This document shows, piece by piece, positions 1 to 8,263 of a stretch of DNA of 42,035 bases. This DNA comes from CAVDHB01 sp963608705 (lineage in GTDB: Bacteria > Bacteroidota > Bacteroidia > Bacteroidales > Bacteroidaceae), in the NCBI GenBank assembly GCA_963608705.1, contig CAVDHB010000026.1:1-42035 (forward strand). Reading direction: 5' to 3'. The stretch's first letter is position 1. The number at the start of each line of letters is the position of its first letter. Both the position numbers and the translations under genes were made by a program. The notes under the pieces are model-generated. The model made no database searches. It worked only from the letters and a program-made list of their open reading frames with translations, and was not told the origin of the DNA.

Positions 1-138
1 GCGCCCGCGCGTGAAAGTATGAAATCCACTTACACATCTTACGTCTTACACCGAACAAGAGTAACTGTGATTAAAGATGTCTCGGTGCTGACTGGGAGCT
101 GAAGACTTAAATCTCATTGATTTTTAGAAAGTTATAAA

Positions 139-341
139 ATAATTATCCGTAATCGTACCACCAGAGTAGAGACGCGATTCATCGCGTCTCCACATTTATC
201 AGCAATGAATTGTATCTGTGATTGGTAAGATATTAAAAACACTATGAAAAGCGGAGACGCGATGAATGGAGACGCGATGAATCGCGTCTCTACTAGTTCA
301 AACGTGCAAGACAGAAGAGTGGTACGTTTGCGGATAATCAT
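139..341. mobile_element. MITE-like element, copy 1
   Basis: A non-coding element of about 200 bases. Its outer ends are inverted repeats (ATTATCCGTAATCGTACCAC at 142-161 against the complement of 319-338, few mismatches). Inside are 22-base near-palindromes at 169-190 and 269-290, plus a partial one at 254-267, all built from GAGACGCGAT and ATCGCGTCTC. A second copy lies at 26656-26870. The two copies match in the same orientation in their outer parts, but the 63-base middle segment (191-253) is inverted between them. I see no target-site duplication around this copy. No transposase is present, so it would need a helper in trans. The short open frame across it is a by-product of the palindromes. 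The first 138 bases of the window show nothing else I can support. Confidence 0.75.
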
Positions 342-391
342 AAAAGAGAACTCTTCCGATATGCCCTTCTATGTAATCAAATCTTGAGACC

Positions 392-1498
392 TTACAATTT
401 ATAGTCCCATTGGTCAAGCGCAAATTTCCAATGGCTTTCCACTAACTCCACTGTGCGGTCGTCATATTTATACTTGTTCTTCCGATAGCCTTTTTTCTTG
501 TTGATGTATGCCTCTATCGCCGGACGAGCTTCCTCCCATCCGGGCAAGCTCAGTTCCGCATAAGCATTACGGGTAAGTTCCAACGGATTTTTCTCAAAAT
601 CCTCAAAACGAACTTCTATCAGATTCCCCTTGGGTATATACTTCTTATCCTCCTCGTATTTTTCATACAGTTTCCGATACACCTCTAAAATATCCTTTTC
701 CAACTGTTTCTCGCTGATATCCTGCAACTTCAGCGGCTGGATAGTTTTCAAGAAGAAATTGCGAGTGGACTCGAATACGGTGTAAGGATTACGCACCAGA
801 TAGAGAAACTTGGCGTTAGGAAACCATTCCACCAGCTCTTTCACTCTTCCCGTGTGTGGCGGATTCTTGCTAAGGAACTGCGTACCTCCCGTATTCCACA
901 AAGAGATTTTAATGAGTTTCGTGAATGTACGTCGGAAGACCTCTAACTCCTCCTTCGTAATATCCTTGAAAAGCAAGTACTTGTCCGCATACTCTTGTAA
1001 ATAGCGAGGAAAGAACCAAAAGTTATAATACGTATAGGGCATCATGTTTCCCAAGGCAAACTCCTCTTCCTGTGGCAAATCCACGGAAAGCTCCATGTTG
1101 TCTGTCGGGCGATGGTCCGGCATCAGCCAACTCATATTCTTCTTGAAGAAAGACTGTCCCCACATCATCAAATGGGGAAACACCGTCTGGTAAGTAGTGT
1201 TATACCCGAAATGTTTGTCACACGCAAACACGTTATACACGAAGGTGGTGCCACTGCGCCAATGTCCGAGAATGAACATCGGGTCATGCTCCAATGGTTT
1301 GTCCGCCAACAGACGTTCAAACTTACGGTCTTGTAATCCGGCCAAAGGAGAAAGCAGACGACACACCCCCTTGGTCAATTCAAACTTCTTCCGATAGGCC
1401 GGGTCTACAGTCCTGCCCTTGATTATCTCTTGAAACGTATGCCAATCAGCTCCCACAAGCGTGTTGATTGGTAATTTGCTGAATTCAAAAACTCCCAT
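392..1498 (-). CDS. PAPS-dependent sulfotransferase family protein
   Basis: Predicted to transfer a sulfuryl group from 3'-phosphoadenylyl sulfate (PAPS) to an unknown acceptor in the cytoplasm. The 5'-phosphosulfate loop is GHWRSGTTF near residues 77-85, and a 3'-phosphate motif follows at LVRNPYTVFESTRNFF near residue 235. The 368-residue length fits the single-domain Sulfotransfer family. There is no signal peptide or membrane segment. It starts 12 bases after the APS kinase gene stops, so the donor-making enzyme and the donor-using enzyme are probably co-transcribed. Gut Bacteroides sulfotransferases of this broad type, such as BT_0416 of B. thetaiotaomicron, sulfonate sterols, and a sterol acceptor is possible here by analogy only. 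The family call is firm; the substrate is unknown. Confidence 0.85.
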   Translation of the reverse strand: MGVFEFSKLPINTLVGADWHTFQEIIKGRTVDPAYRKKFELTKGVCRLLSPLAGLQDRKFERLLADKPLEHDPMFILGHWRSGTTFVYNVFACDKHFGYNTTYQTVFPHLMMWGQSFFKKNMSWLMPDHRPTDNMELSVDLPQEEEFALGNMMPYTYYNFWFFPRYLQEYADKYLLFKDITKEELEVFRRTFTKLIKISLWNTGGTQFLSKNPPHTGRVKELVEWFPNAKFLYLVRNPYTVFESTRNFFLKTIQPLKLQDISEKQLEKDILEVYRKLYEKYEEDKKYIPKGNLIEVRFEDFEKNPLELTRNAYAELSLPGWEEARPAIEAYINKKKGYRKNKYKYDDRTVELVESHWKFALDQWDYKL

Positions 1499-1510
1499 GC
1501 GTACAATCTA

Positions 1511-2119
1511 TTAAGCCTTCTGGATGCGAGGCAGAATTAAATCTAACACCCTTTGCACACTCTCATAAAGCGGTGTCACAGATGAATCTATCGACAATGC
1601 CGGATTCTTCGGAGCTTCGAAAGGCGCCGACACCCCCGTGAAATTCTTGATGATTCCCTTACGAGCCTTCGCATACAGTCCTTTCACATCCAGTTTCTCA
1701 CACGCCTCTAACGGTGTGCTGAGATATATCTCCACAAAATCATCCTTGCCTATGATATCCCTTGCCATCTCCCTCAGACTTTCCGCCGGAGAGATAAAAG
1801 CCGAAAGCGTCACTACGCCAAGATTGACGAAAAGTTTCCCCACCTCAGCGATACGCCGGATGTTCTCCACCCTGTCTTCCTTTGTGAAACCCAGGTTATT
1901 GTTCACCCCGGAACGGATGTTATCACCGTCCAAAATCTGACAGAGGATGCCTCTTTTCTGCAATTCACGCTCCAAGGAGATGGCCAGCGTGCTTTTTCCA
2001 GACCCGCTCAGCCCAGTGAGCCACACCATCAAGCCATGCTGCCCCAGCAAAGCCTCCTTGTCTTTTCTTCCGAGCATCTTCTCGAAGATCGGATATACAT
2101 GATTCTCGTTCTGTTCCAT
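1511..2119 (-). CDS. cysC: adenylylsulfate (APS) kinase
   Basis: Phosphorylates APS at the 3' position with ATP to give PAPS, the sulfate donor. The Walker A loop is GLSGSGKST, followed by DGDNIRSGVNNNLGF and the ENIRRIAEVGKLF segment typical of CysC. The C-terminal part (YAKARKGIIKNFTGVSAPFEAP) holds the usual APS-binding region. I chose the ATG at 2119 (MEQNENHVYP), giving about 202 residues as usual for CysC. An upstream ATG at 2158 would add 13 residues unlike the family. No ATP sulfurylase (cysD/cysN) is in view. The partner is the sulfotransferase 12 bases downstream. A terminator at 2176-2211 separates this pair from the skp genes. Confidence 0.9.
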   Translation of the reverse strand: MEQNENHVYPIFEKMLGRKDKEALLGQHGLMVWLTGLSGSGKSTLAISLERELQKRGILCQILDGDNIRSGVNNNLGFTKEDRVENIRRIAEVGKLFVNLGVVTLSAFISPAESLREMARDIIGKDDFVEIYLSTPLEACEKLDVKGLYAKARKGIIKNFTGVSAPFEAPKNPALSIDSSVTPLYESVQRVLDLILPRIQKA

Positions 2120-2175
2120 AGTGTTTGCAATATTCGTGTTTTTTTCTGACGTACGCAAATATTCGTGAAAAATAG

Positions 2176-2211
2176 GACAAAAAAACAGCGAAACCTATGG
2201 AGTTCCGCTGT
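2176..2211 (-). terminator. Rho-independent terminator after skp
   Basis: On the minus strand the arms ACAGCGGAAC and GTTTCGCTGT flank a 7-base loop and are followed directly by seven T residues. It lies 25 bases beyond the stop of the second skp gene. It should end the ribD/uppS/bamA/skp transcripts before cysC. Confidence 0.8.
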
Positions 2212-2235
2212 GAAGACAATACTGTCTCTATCGAC

Positions 2236-2787
2236 TTATTTCTTTGTAGCCGGAGCCTTTGCCGGTGTGGCAGGAGCAGGTTTAGCGTTCGGATTCAGTC
2301 CGAGTTTCACTTTCACCTCGGAAGTAACGTCCTTGGTCAACGTGTCGCTGATGTAAGGGAATCCCTGTGCCATGTCCACAATATACACATAGCCGCCTGT
2401 CTGACCTACGGACTGGATAGCCTTAGTCACCTTGTCCGTAATCACAGACATCTTTTCCTGAGACTGTTTCTGCAAATCCTGCTGGCTGGTCTGCTGGCTC
2501 TGCATCAACCGATTGTACATGTCTTGCAGTTCCTGCTCACGTCTTTTCTGGATAGCTTCGGGCAATGTGGCCTTTTCTTTCTGATAATCATCGCTCTTTT
2601 TCTTCAGTTCGTCCTGCATACGCTGCAAGTCCTGGGAATACTGGTTCTCCAAAGTCTGCAACGCTTTCTGAGCTGTCTGGTACTCAGGCATCACCTGAAT
2701 GACCTCGGCAGAGTTCACACGACCGAATTTCTGAGCGAACATGCTTACCGGAGCAAGCATCATGATCATTAAAAGTAACTTTTTCAT
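2236..2787 (-). CDS. OmpH/Skp family periplasmic chaperone (second copy)
   Basis: Predicted periplasmic holdase that carries unfolded outer-membrane proteins to the BAM complex. A signal peptide (MKKLLLMIMMLAPVSMFAQ) is followed by the small beta body (KFGRVNSAEVIQVMPEYQTAQ). A long, highly charged Gln/Lys-rich coiled coil (about residues 45-120) forms the tentacle, and the beta body returns at YVYIVDMAQGFPYISDTLT. The last 20 residues are a Pro/Ala/Lys tail (PAPATPAKAPATKK) that is not part of the Skp core. It follows another skp gene by 24 bases and bamA by about 575, the usual Bacteroidetes arrangement. It is probably the last gene of the operon because a terminator follows. Confidence 0.88.
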   Translation of the reverse strand: MKKLLLMIMMLAPVSMFAQKFGRVNSAEVIQVMPEYQTAQKALQTLENQYSQDLQRMQDELKKKSDDYQKEKATLPEAIQKRREQELQDMYNRLMQSQQTSQQDLQKQSQEKMSVITDKVTKAIQSVGQTGGYVYIVDMAQGFPYISDTLTKDVTSEVKVKLGLNPNAKPAPATPAKAPATKK

Positions 2788-2811
2788 TTTCTTATGTGTT
2801 TATTTATATGT

Positions 2812-3342
2812 TTATCTGTTAGTAGGAGTATATCCCATTTTCCGCAACACGGCATCGCTGATATCAATGGAGGGAGACGCAAAGATAATGCTGTTGTCGG
2901 AAGCCCTGTCAATCACCATGGTATAGCCTTGAGCCTCGGAAATCGCTTTCACCGCCTCATAGACCTTGCGCTGCAAGGGCTGCATCAAGTCCTGGTGAGC
3001 CTGTGCGATGACACCCTGCTGGCCAAAATATTTCTGACCGAGGTCTTTCATCTGTTTTTCCTTGTTCACAATTTCCGTCTCACGAGCCGTACGCTGCGCT
3101 TGTGTCAGCTTGGAGGCAGACTTCTGGTAATTCTCATACAGCGTCTTCGCCTGTTTACCCAACGCTTCCACCTCCGCCTGATACTTTTTGGTATCCGCCT
3201 CGATTTGAGCTTGCTTCTGTTGGTATTCAGGAATATTCTTCGTGATATATTCCATGTCAATCAACGCATATTTCTGTGCGTACATCTGCACGATGCCACA
3301 CAAGGCAAATATCACCGCGCCTGCGAATCTTTTCATGTGCAT
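2812..3342 (-). CDS. OmpH/Skp family periplasmic chaperone (first copy)
   Basis: Same predicted role as the adjacent skp gene. The signal peptide is MKRFAGAVIFALCGIVQMYAQ; the start could be the ATG at 3342 or, more plausibly for the signal peptide, the one at 3336. The KYALIDMEYITKNIPEYQQ segment and the later GYTMVIDRASDNSIIFASPSIDISD segment form the trimerisation body around a coiled coil of about 75 residues. It begins 21 bases after the bamA stop, so it is co-transcribed with the machine it serves. Two tandem, diverged skp copies are normal in this phylum. Confidence 0.9.
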   Translation of the reverse strand: MHMKRFAGAVIFALCGIVQMYAQKYALIDMEYITKNIPEYQQKQAQIEADTKKYQAEVEALGKQAKTLYENYQKSASKLTQAQRTARETEIVNKEKQMKDLGQKYFGQQGVIAQAHQDLMQPLQRKVYEAVKAISEAQGYTMVIDRASDNSIIFASPSIDISDAVLRKMGYTPTNR

Positions 3343-3363
3343 ACTGTAACTCCTTTTATGTGA

Positions 3364-5985
3364 TTAAAATTCCTGTCCTAAGATAAAGTGGAACTGGCTG
3401 TGTGACTCGCTGAACGAACCGTTCACCTTGTCGAAACCATACGCCCAGTCGATACCCATCATGCCGACCATCGGCAAGAAGATGCGGACACCCAAACCTG
3501 CGGAACGCTTGATGTTGAACGGATTGAAGTTCTTCACATCCTGCCAAGCGTTACCTCCCTCAAGGAAGCCCAGCACATAGATACTGGTGGAGGTCTCCAA
3601 CATCAGCGGATAACGCAACTCCAAAGTCATACGGGAATAAGCGTAGGCTTCCGACCCGTAAGGAGTCAAAGAGCCGTTCTCATAACCTCGCAATCCGATG
3701 GTCTCCGTAGCGTACGTGCCAGAGTAGCCACTCATACCGTCACCACCCATATAATAGGTCTCGAACGGAGATTTCTTGTACTTGTTGTAACTTCCCAACA
3801 ATCCCATCTCAAAGCGGGTCATCAACACAGGGCATTTAGAGCCTTTAGTCAAAGCCGTGAAGTTACGGAATCTGAGTTTCCACTTATGATACTCAATCCA
3901 CTCGTACTTGCTAGCCATCTCATTCTGATAGGTGGCACTACGAGGATTGTTCGCAAGGTTCTTATAGTCTCTGTGGTCAAACAGAGAATAAGGCGGCGTG
4001 AAAGACACGGACGCACTGAACTCCGAACCTCTACGAGGATAAATCTGGTTATCCGTGGAGTTACGGTCCAACGACAAAGTAAGGTTGATGTTGTTACTCT
4101 TACCATTCTGGATAATGAAATACTCCCAGTTCTTCAAGTTGTAGCGTTCGTACTCCAACGAAGCGGAGAACGTGAAGTAATCATCCGGCCAACGCAAACG
4201 TTTTCCGAATCCGGCGGAAAGTCCCCATATCTGCACACTCTTGTCCGGATCCAACGCCGCATCGTAATATCCACTGTAATTACTGTTGTAATATCCCCCA
4301 CCGTACAACATATTGTAATAGTTGTTCATGTAGGCTTGGTTATAGTAATTACTGTTCACATCTGTCTGTTTGGAATAGAATCCGCTGACGGAAAGAGAGT
4401 TCGGTCGTTTACCTCCGAACCACGGGTCAAAGAATGACAAACTGTAGCTCTGATAGTACGTACCGTTCGTCTGTCCGCTAATGGTCAAGGTCTGTCCGTC
4501 TCCCTGTGGCAGAAATCCGCCTCGTTTGTTCTTGTTCTTGGAGAACAATCCCGCCATACTGAAGTTGGTGAACTTCAAGCTCAACTTACCGATGACACCC
4601 GTCTGTCCCCAACCTGCGGAGAACTCAATCTGATCATTACCTTTTGATTCCAAGATATAGTTGATGTCCACCGTTCCGTTCTCATAATCGGGCTGCACAT
4701 CCGGTTTGATAGTCTCCGGGTTGAAGTGTCCCATCTGCGCCAACTCACGGTAGGAACGCTCCAAGGCATCCTTGCTGAACAAGTCGCCCGGCTTGGTACG
4801 CAACTCACGACGGATGACATTTTCATACACACGGTCGTTACCTGTGATACGCACATGGTTAATCGTAGCCTGCGGGCCTTCCGTGATACGCATCTGGAGG
4901 TCGATTGAATCGCCTTCCACATTCGTCTCCACCGGGTCTACCCGTGAGAACACATAACCGTTGTTGTAATAATAGTTGGAGATAGCGTCGTCGTCCTTTG
5001 TCAGACGCTCGTTCATCAGCTTCTGGTTATAGACATCCCCCTTGCTCATTCTCAACTCATGGTTCAGCCAGTCCGTGGTCACAATCGTATTGCCCACCCA
5101 TGTGATATTTCTCACATAGTACTTCTGTCCTTCGTTGATATGCAGATAGATATCCACCGAACGGTCGTCATAGTTGCGCACCGTGTCAGCCGTAATCACC
5201 GCATCACGATAGCCATATTCATTGTAACGGTCAATGATAAATTGCTTGTCCTCCTCGTATTTCTCCTGAATGAACTTCTTGGCTTTGAAGAGATTCAACA
5301 GTTTTCCCTTCTCGTGCGTCTTCTTCATGGCACCCTTGATTTTCTTCTCCGTCAACGCCTTGTTGCCGTAGATGTAAATCTTGTGTACCTTCGTCTTCAG
5401 CTTTTTGTCTATATTGATGGTCAAGTCCACGTGTTCCTTGTCCACATTTTTCTGTGTGAAGGTAGCCTCCGCGTTCTTGAAACCCTTCTTGTCATAGTAT
5501 CTCTTTATCAGAATCTTGGCCCTGTCCAATATATTCGGCGTAATCTGATTACCGGCCACCAATCCAAGCGAGTTTTGCAAATCTTCCCTCTCTCCTTTCT
5601 TGATACCCGTATAATGGATGGCAGAAAGACGAGGACGGGGTGACAGATATACATGCAAGAATATCTTATTATCCACAATACTGTCCGCCTGTATACTGAC
5701 ATTGGAGAACAATCCGTTTTTCCAGTATCTCTTCACCGCCGTGGTAATGTCCGATCCCGGCACGGTAATCTGCTGTCCTACGGACAATCCGGAGATACCG
5801 ACCAGCAGGTAGTCCTCATAACCGGGAATACCTTTCACGGCTATTCCACCGATGGTGTATTGTCGGGGCTGTCCCGTATAGCTGATGACTGGCTCCTCTT
5901 CTTTTTGCGGAAGCTGCGCCCACACCTTGTAGGAGCCTTCCGACAAAAGAGCCGTCAGCAAGATATATACTAATGTTTTTTTCAT
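3364..5985 (-). CDS. bamA: outer-membrane protein assembly factor BamA
   Basis: Core of the BAM complex, which folds beta-barrel proteins into the outer membrane. At 873 residues it is longer than the E. coli protein. After a signal peptide (MKKTLVYILLTALLSEGSYKVWAQ) come POTRA repeats across about residues 45-450, rich in the IxGNxxxxxxxI(R)xE pattern (for example VRITGNDRVYENVIRRELRTKPGD). The C-terminal half is a 16-strand barrel that ends in an aromatic residue (FILGQEF). The conserved L6 loop motif appears as GLRGYENG. The Tyr/Asn-rich stretch near residue 550 (YYNQAYMNNYYNMLYGGGYY) is probably an extracellular loop and is the variable part. Upstream is uppS (27-base gap) and downstream are two skp genes. 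Confidence 0.96.
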   Translation of the reverse strand: MKKTLVYILLTALLSEGSYKVWAQLPQKEEEPVISYTGQPRQYTIGGIAVKGIPGYEDYLLVGISGLSVGQQITVPGSDITTAVKRYWKNGLFSNVSIQADSIVDNKIFLHVYLSPRPRLSAIHYTGIKKGEREDLQNSLGLVAGNQITPNILDRAKILIKRYYDKKGFKNAEATFTQKNVDKEHVDLTINIDKKLKTKVHKIYIYGNKALTEKKIKGAMKKTHEKGKLLNLFKAKKFIQEKYEEDKQFIIDRYNEYGYRDAVITADTVRNYDDRSVDIYLHINEGQKYYVRNITWVGNTIVTTDWLNHELRMSKGDVYNQKLMNERLTKDDDAISNYYYNNGYVFSRVDPVETNVEGDSIDLQMRITEGPQATINHVRITGNDRVYENVIRRELRTKPGDLFSKDALERSYRELAQMGHFNPETIKPDVQPDYENGTVDINYILESKGNDQIEFSAGWGQTGVIGKLSLKFTNFSMAGLFSKNKNKRGGFLPQGDGQTLTISGQTNGTYYQSYSLSFFDPWFGGKRPNSLSVSGFYSKQTDVNSNYYNQAYMNNYYNMLYGGGYYNSNYSGYYDAALDPDKSVQIWGLSAGFGKRLRWPDDYFTFSASLEYERYNLKNWEYFIIQNGKSNNINLTLSLDRNSTDNQIYPRRGSEFSASVSFTPPYSLFDHRDYKNLANNPRSATYQNEMASKYEWIEYHKWKLRFRNFTALTKGSKCPVLMTRFEMGLLGSYNKYKKSPFETYYMGGDGMSGYSGTYATETIGLRGYENGSLTPYGSEAYAYSRMTLELRYPLMLETSTSIYVLGFLEGGNAWQDVKNFNPFNIKRSAGLGVRIFLPMVGMMGIDWAYGFDKVNGSFSESHSQFHFILGQEF

Positions 5986-6012
5986 TTGCTACTATGAATC
6001 GTTCTTCAAGTC

Positions 6013-6771
6013 TTACTTTGTTTGTGTCTGCTCTACCTGTTCACTGGTCTTTCCGTAGCGACGTTCCCTTTGCTGGAAATCGTAGATGGCCTTCCGCAAG
6101 GAGACTTCGTTGAAATCCGGCCAGTACTCCTGGGTAAAATAAAGCTCGGAATAGGCGCACTGCCACAGCAGGAAGTTGCTCATACGGTATTCCCCCCCTG
6201 TACGTATCATCAAGTCAGGGTCTGGCATGAAACTCGTGTCCAGCCGTTTGGCGAATTCCTCCTCGCTGACCGCTTCGAGCGGAAGTTTTCCCTCCTTCAC
6301 GTCCTGCGCCAACAAGCGGGCAGCTCTGGTCAATTCCCATCGGGAGGAATAGCTCAAGGCGACCACCATCGTCATCTTGTCGTAAACGGCTGTCCGCTCC
6401 ATGCATTCCTCCAATTTACGACGCACCTCCTCAGGCAACATATCCATATCGCCCACCACACGGAAGCGCACCTTGTTACGATGGAAGATTTCCTCTTCCA
6501 AAGATGTAAGAATCAAGCCCATCAACGCACTCACCTCTGCTGCCGGGCGGTTCCAGTTCTCCATGGAGAAGGTGTAAAGCGTCAAGTATTTCACCCCCAG
6601 CCTCACACATTCCGTGGTAATCCGCTTCACGGTCTCAACTCCCGCCACATGTCCTTGTGTACGGGGAAGCCCTTTCGCCTTGGCCCAACGCCCGTTGCCA
6701 TCCATGATGACCGCCACGTGCGCAGGTATACGCCGCATATCGAGTTTATCCTTGTATTCGTCCATGCTCAT
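6013..6771 (-). CDS. uppS: undecaprenyl diphosphate synthase (cis-prenyltransferase)
   Basis: Condenses isopentenyl diphosphate units onto farnesyl diphosphate to make the C55 lipid carrier for peptidoglycan and surface glycans. The conserved start VAVIMDGNGRWAKAKG carries the catalytic Asp and the phosphate-binding residues. YTFSMENWNRP and the C-terminal DLMIRTGGEYRMSNFLLWQ with ELYFTQEYWPDF are the other family blocks. The 252-residue length is normal. Its ATG overlaps the TGA of the DUF6242-like gene by four bases (ATGA), so the two are translationally coupled, and bamA follows after 27 bases. Confidence 0.96.
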   Translation of the reverse strand: MSMDEYKDKLDMRRIPAHVAVIMDGNGRWAKAKGLPRTQGHVAGVETVKRITTECVRLGVKYLTLYTFSMENWNRPAAEVSALMGLILTSLEEEIFHRNKVRFRVVGDMDMLPEEVRRKLEECMERTAVYDKMTMVVALSYSSRWELTRAARLLAQDVKEGKLPLEAVSEEEFAKRLDTSFMPDPDLMIRTGGEYRMSNFLLWQCAYSELYFTQEYWPDFNEVSLRKAIYDFQQRERRYGKTSEQVEQTQTK

Positions 6772-8171
6772 TTACGTAGAAAGTTTACCTTATTCAGATT
6801 TCCCCTCCACACAGAGGCGCCCTTCACTGGTTTAGACCAGAATATCCATATCCGCTTATCCTTTATAATAAAGGAGAAAGCGTTGTCTCTCCGCACCGCA
6901 TCCTCATGGAAAGCAGCAGGGAACACATTTTTATTTTTCGTAGGATACCATGTAACACCCCAGTCCTCAGACACATACACATCTGAGAAACCCCGTTGCC
7001 TAGCCTTGGCATCACTTCCAAACGCCACCAACTTCTTGTCGCCATAAGCGAACACCGCCAAATTGGCGAACGCAGGGCAAGCATACTTGCCGGGATTAGA
7101 CCCTACCGTACCTGTATAAATCCAGTCATCATTCCCCGACCGAGTCCAAGCCACCGCAGCCGTGTCCGCAGCTACCGATGCAGAAGGAAGTCCCACAAAG
7201 ACTTGCCGTCTGTCTTCCGCAATCACCGCACCCGGCTTGTCGAAACCATACACTTGGCTTGCGGGATATACCGCATCATTCTCGGCAGAAATTGCCGTGG
7301 AAGTACCATCTGCCAATGCAATGGCCTTCATGGTCTTGCTATCCGTGGCTATGTAAAGTTTCGTTTGGTCTATATATAATAAGGAATAGGCTCTTTCTCC
7401 AGTGGTGAAAGCCTGTGTCCAATTCACACCATCCGCAGACTTGTAAATCATTCCGTCAGTCGTCTTGCCGTAGAAAGTGTTTCCATCATTTAATACTGTG
7501 GAATAATCCACCGCCTTGTTCAACGTTCTGATAGCTGTCCATGTACGTCCGTCTGTGGAAGTAGTCAGACCTGTAGTCTGTCCGTCCGCTGTACCGAATA
7601 CATAGATGACGCCATTTTTCTCCAACGCTTTCTGTCCTTTCACAAAGGCGTTTCCGGCATACTGCACGGAGGGAATACTGTCCCACGTCCATTGGTCAGG
7701 ATCCATCTTATGCACTCTCACCTCCACCTGATAGCTTCTCTTGTCCGTATTATTGTAAGCCACCACGGTAAAAGTCTGTCCTTTTGTGAAATCAAGTGAG
7801 TCAGCTCCATTATTGAAATACTTCAAGATACCCAACGAGTCCCTTGCCACCAAACCGCTTGCGGAAATAGTAGGCACAATTCGTTTGATGTTCGTACCCA
7901 CCGGCAAAGAGTCGGGATTGTATATTTTCCCCGCTACTTGGTCTATCTCCCATTTGATGGAGTCACCCTTCAGCGTTTCCGTATAGGTACTGTCCTTCCC
8001 CGTTTTCGTGGTGGTATGGCGTATGGTCGCTATATCCCCCACCGAAAAGGAGGTTATATCGCAATCTTTGTATTGGCTGTTATCCACGTCCTCGCTTTTC
8101 AGACAAGAAGCCATCGACACGCCAAGTGCCAATATCGCCAGCCATTGAATACCTAAGTTTCTTTTCATCAA
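6768..8171 (-). CDS. DUF6242-like lipoprotein with beta-propeller region
   Basis: Predicted lipoprotein: the N-terminus (MMKRNLGIQWLAILALGVSMASC) is a lipobox signal with Cys near residue 23. Residues 25-155 form a Bacteroidetes-specific region with the GDSIKWEIDQVAGKIYNPDSLPVGTNIKRIVP segment. Residues 160-467 show repeated Trp/Thr blades (YKSADGVNWTQAF, STDGRTWTAI, VSEDWGVTWYP) typical of BNR/Kelch-like propellers. It heads the uppS-bamA-skp run, which hints at an envelope role, but no function is established. A minus-strand TATTTTTG box (8219 down to 8212) in the gap before it is a good promoter -7 element. Confidence 0.75.
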   Translation of the reverse strand: MMKRNLGIQWLAILALGVSMASCLKSEDVDNSQYKDCDITSFSVGDIATIRHTTTKTGKDSTYTETLKGDSIKWEIDQVAGKIYNPDSLPVGTNIKRIVPTISASGLVARDSLGILKYFNNGADSLDFTKGQTFTVVAYNNTDKRSYQVEVRVHKMDPDQWTWDSIPSVQYAGNAFVKGQKALEKNGVIYVFGTADGQTTGLTTSTDGRTWTAIRTLNKAVDYSTVLNDGNTFYGKTTDGMIYKSADGVNWTQAFTTGERAYSLLYIDQTKLYIATDSKTMKAIALADGTSTAISAENDAVYPASQVYGFDKPGAVIAEDRRQVFVGLPSASVAADTAAVAWTRSGNDDWIYTGTVGSNPGKYACPAFANLAVFAYGDKKLVAFGSDAKARQRGFSDVYVSEDWGVTWYPTKNKNVFPAAFHEDAVRRDNAFSFIIKDKRIWIFWSKPVKGASVWRGNLNKVNFLRK

Positions 8172-8211
8172 AAAATAAAGCTTTATCGTTCGCGTTGTTT
8201 AAACTTACCTG

Positions 8212-8219
8212 CAAAAATA
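8212..8219 (-). promoter_or_regulatory. -7 promoter element ahead of the DUF6242-uppS-bamA operon
   Basis: Read on the minus strand this is TATTTTTG, an exact match to the Bacteroides TAnnTTTG box, about 40 bases before the start codon at 8171. A clean TTTG -33 box is not visible at the right distance. Confidence 0.45.
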
Positions 8220-8263
8220 GAAACATTTCCCCTTATCAATGCAGAAAGCGATTGTTTTTTACA

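Noticed and set aside
132..341. A 69-codon frame on the minus strand covering the first MITE-like copy.
   Set aside because: It consists of translated palindromes and inverted repeats and is not kept in the second copy.
139..341. A target-site duplication around the first MITE-like copy.
   Set aside because: The 9 bases on the two sides do not match, unlike the second copy.
1511..2158. The longer APS kinase start at 2158.
   Set aside because: The 13 extra residues are unlike the family start, and the ATG at 2119 gives the usual length.
2197..2772. A 191-codon plus-strand frame antisense to the second skp gene.
   Set aside because: It is a shadow: the Leu/His-rich product reflects the reverse of the Gln/Lys coiled-coil codons of Skp.
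6022..7047. A 341-codon open frame on the plus strand antisense to uppS and the DUF6242-like gene.
   Set aside because: The minus strand carries well-conserved uppS motifs. The antisense product is His/Arg-rich with no family features, as expected for a shadow frame.
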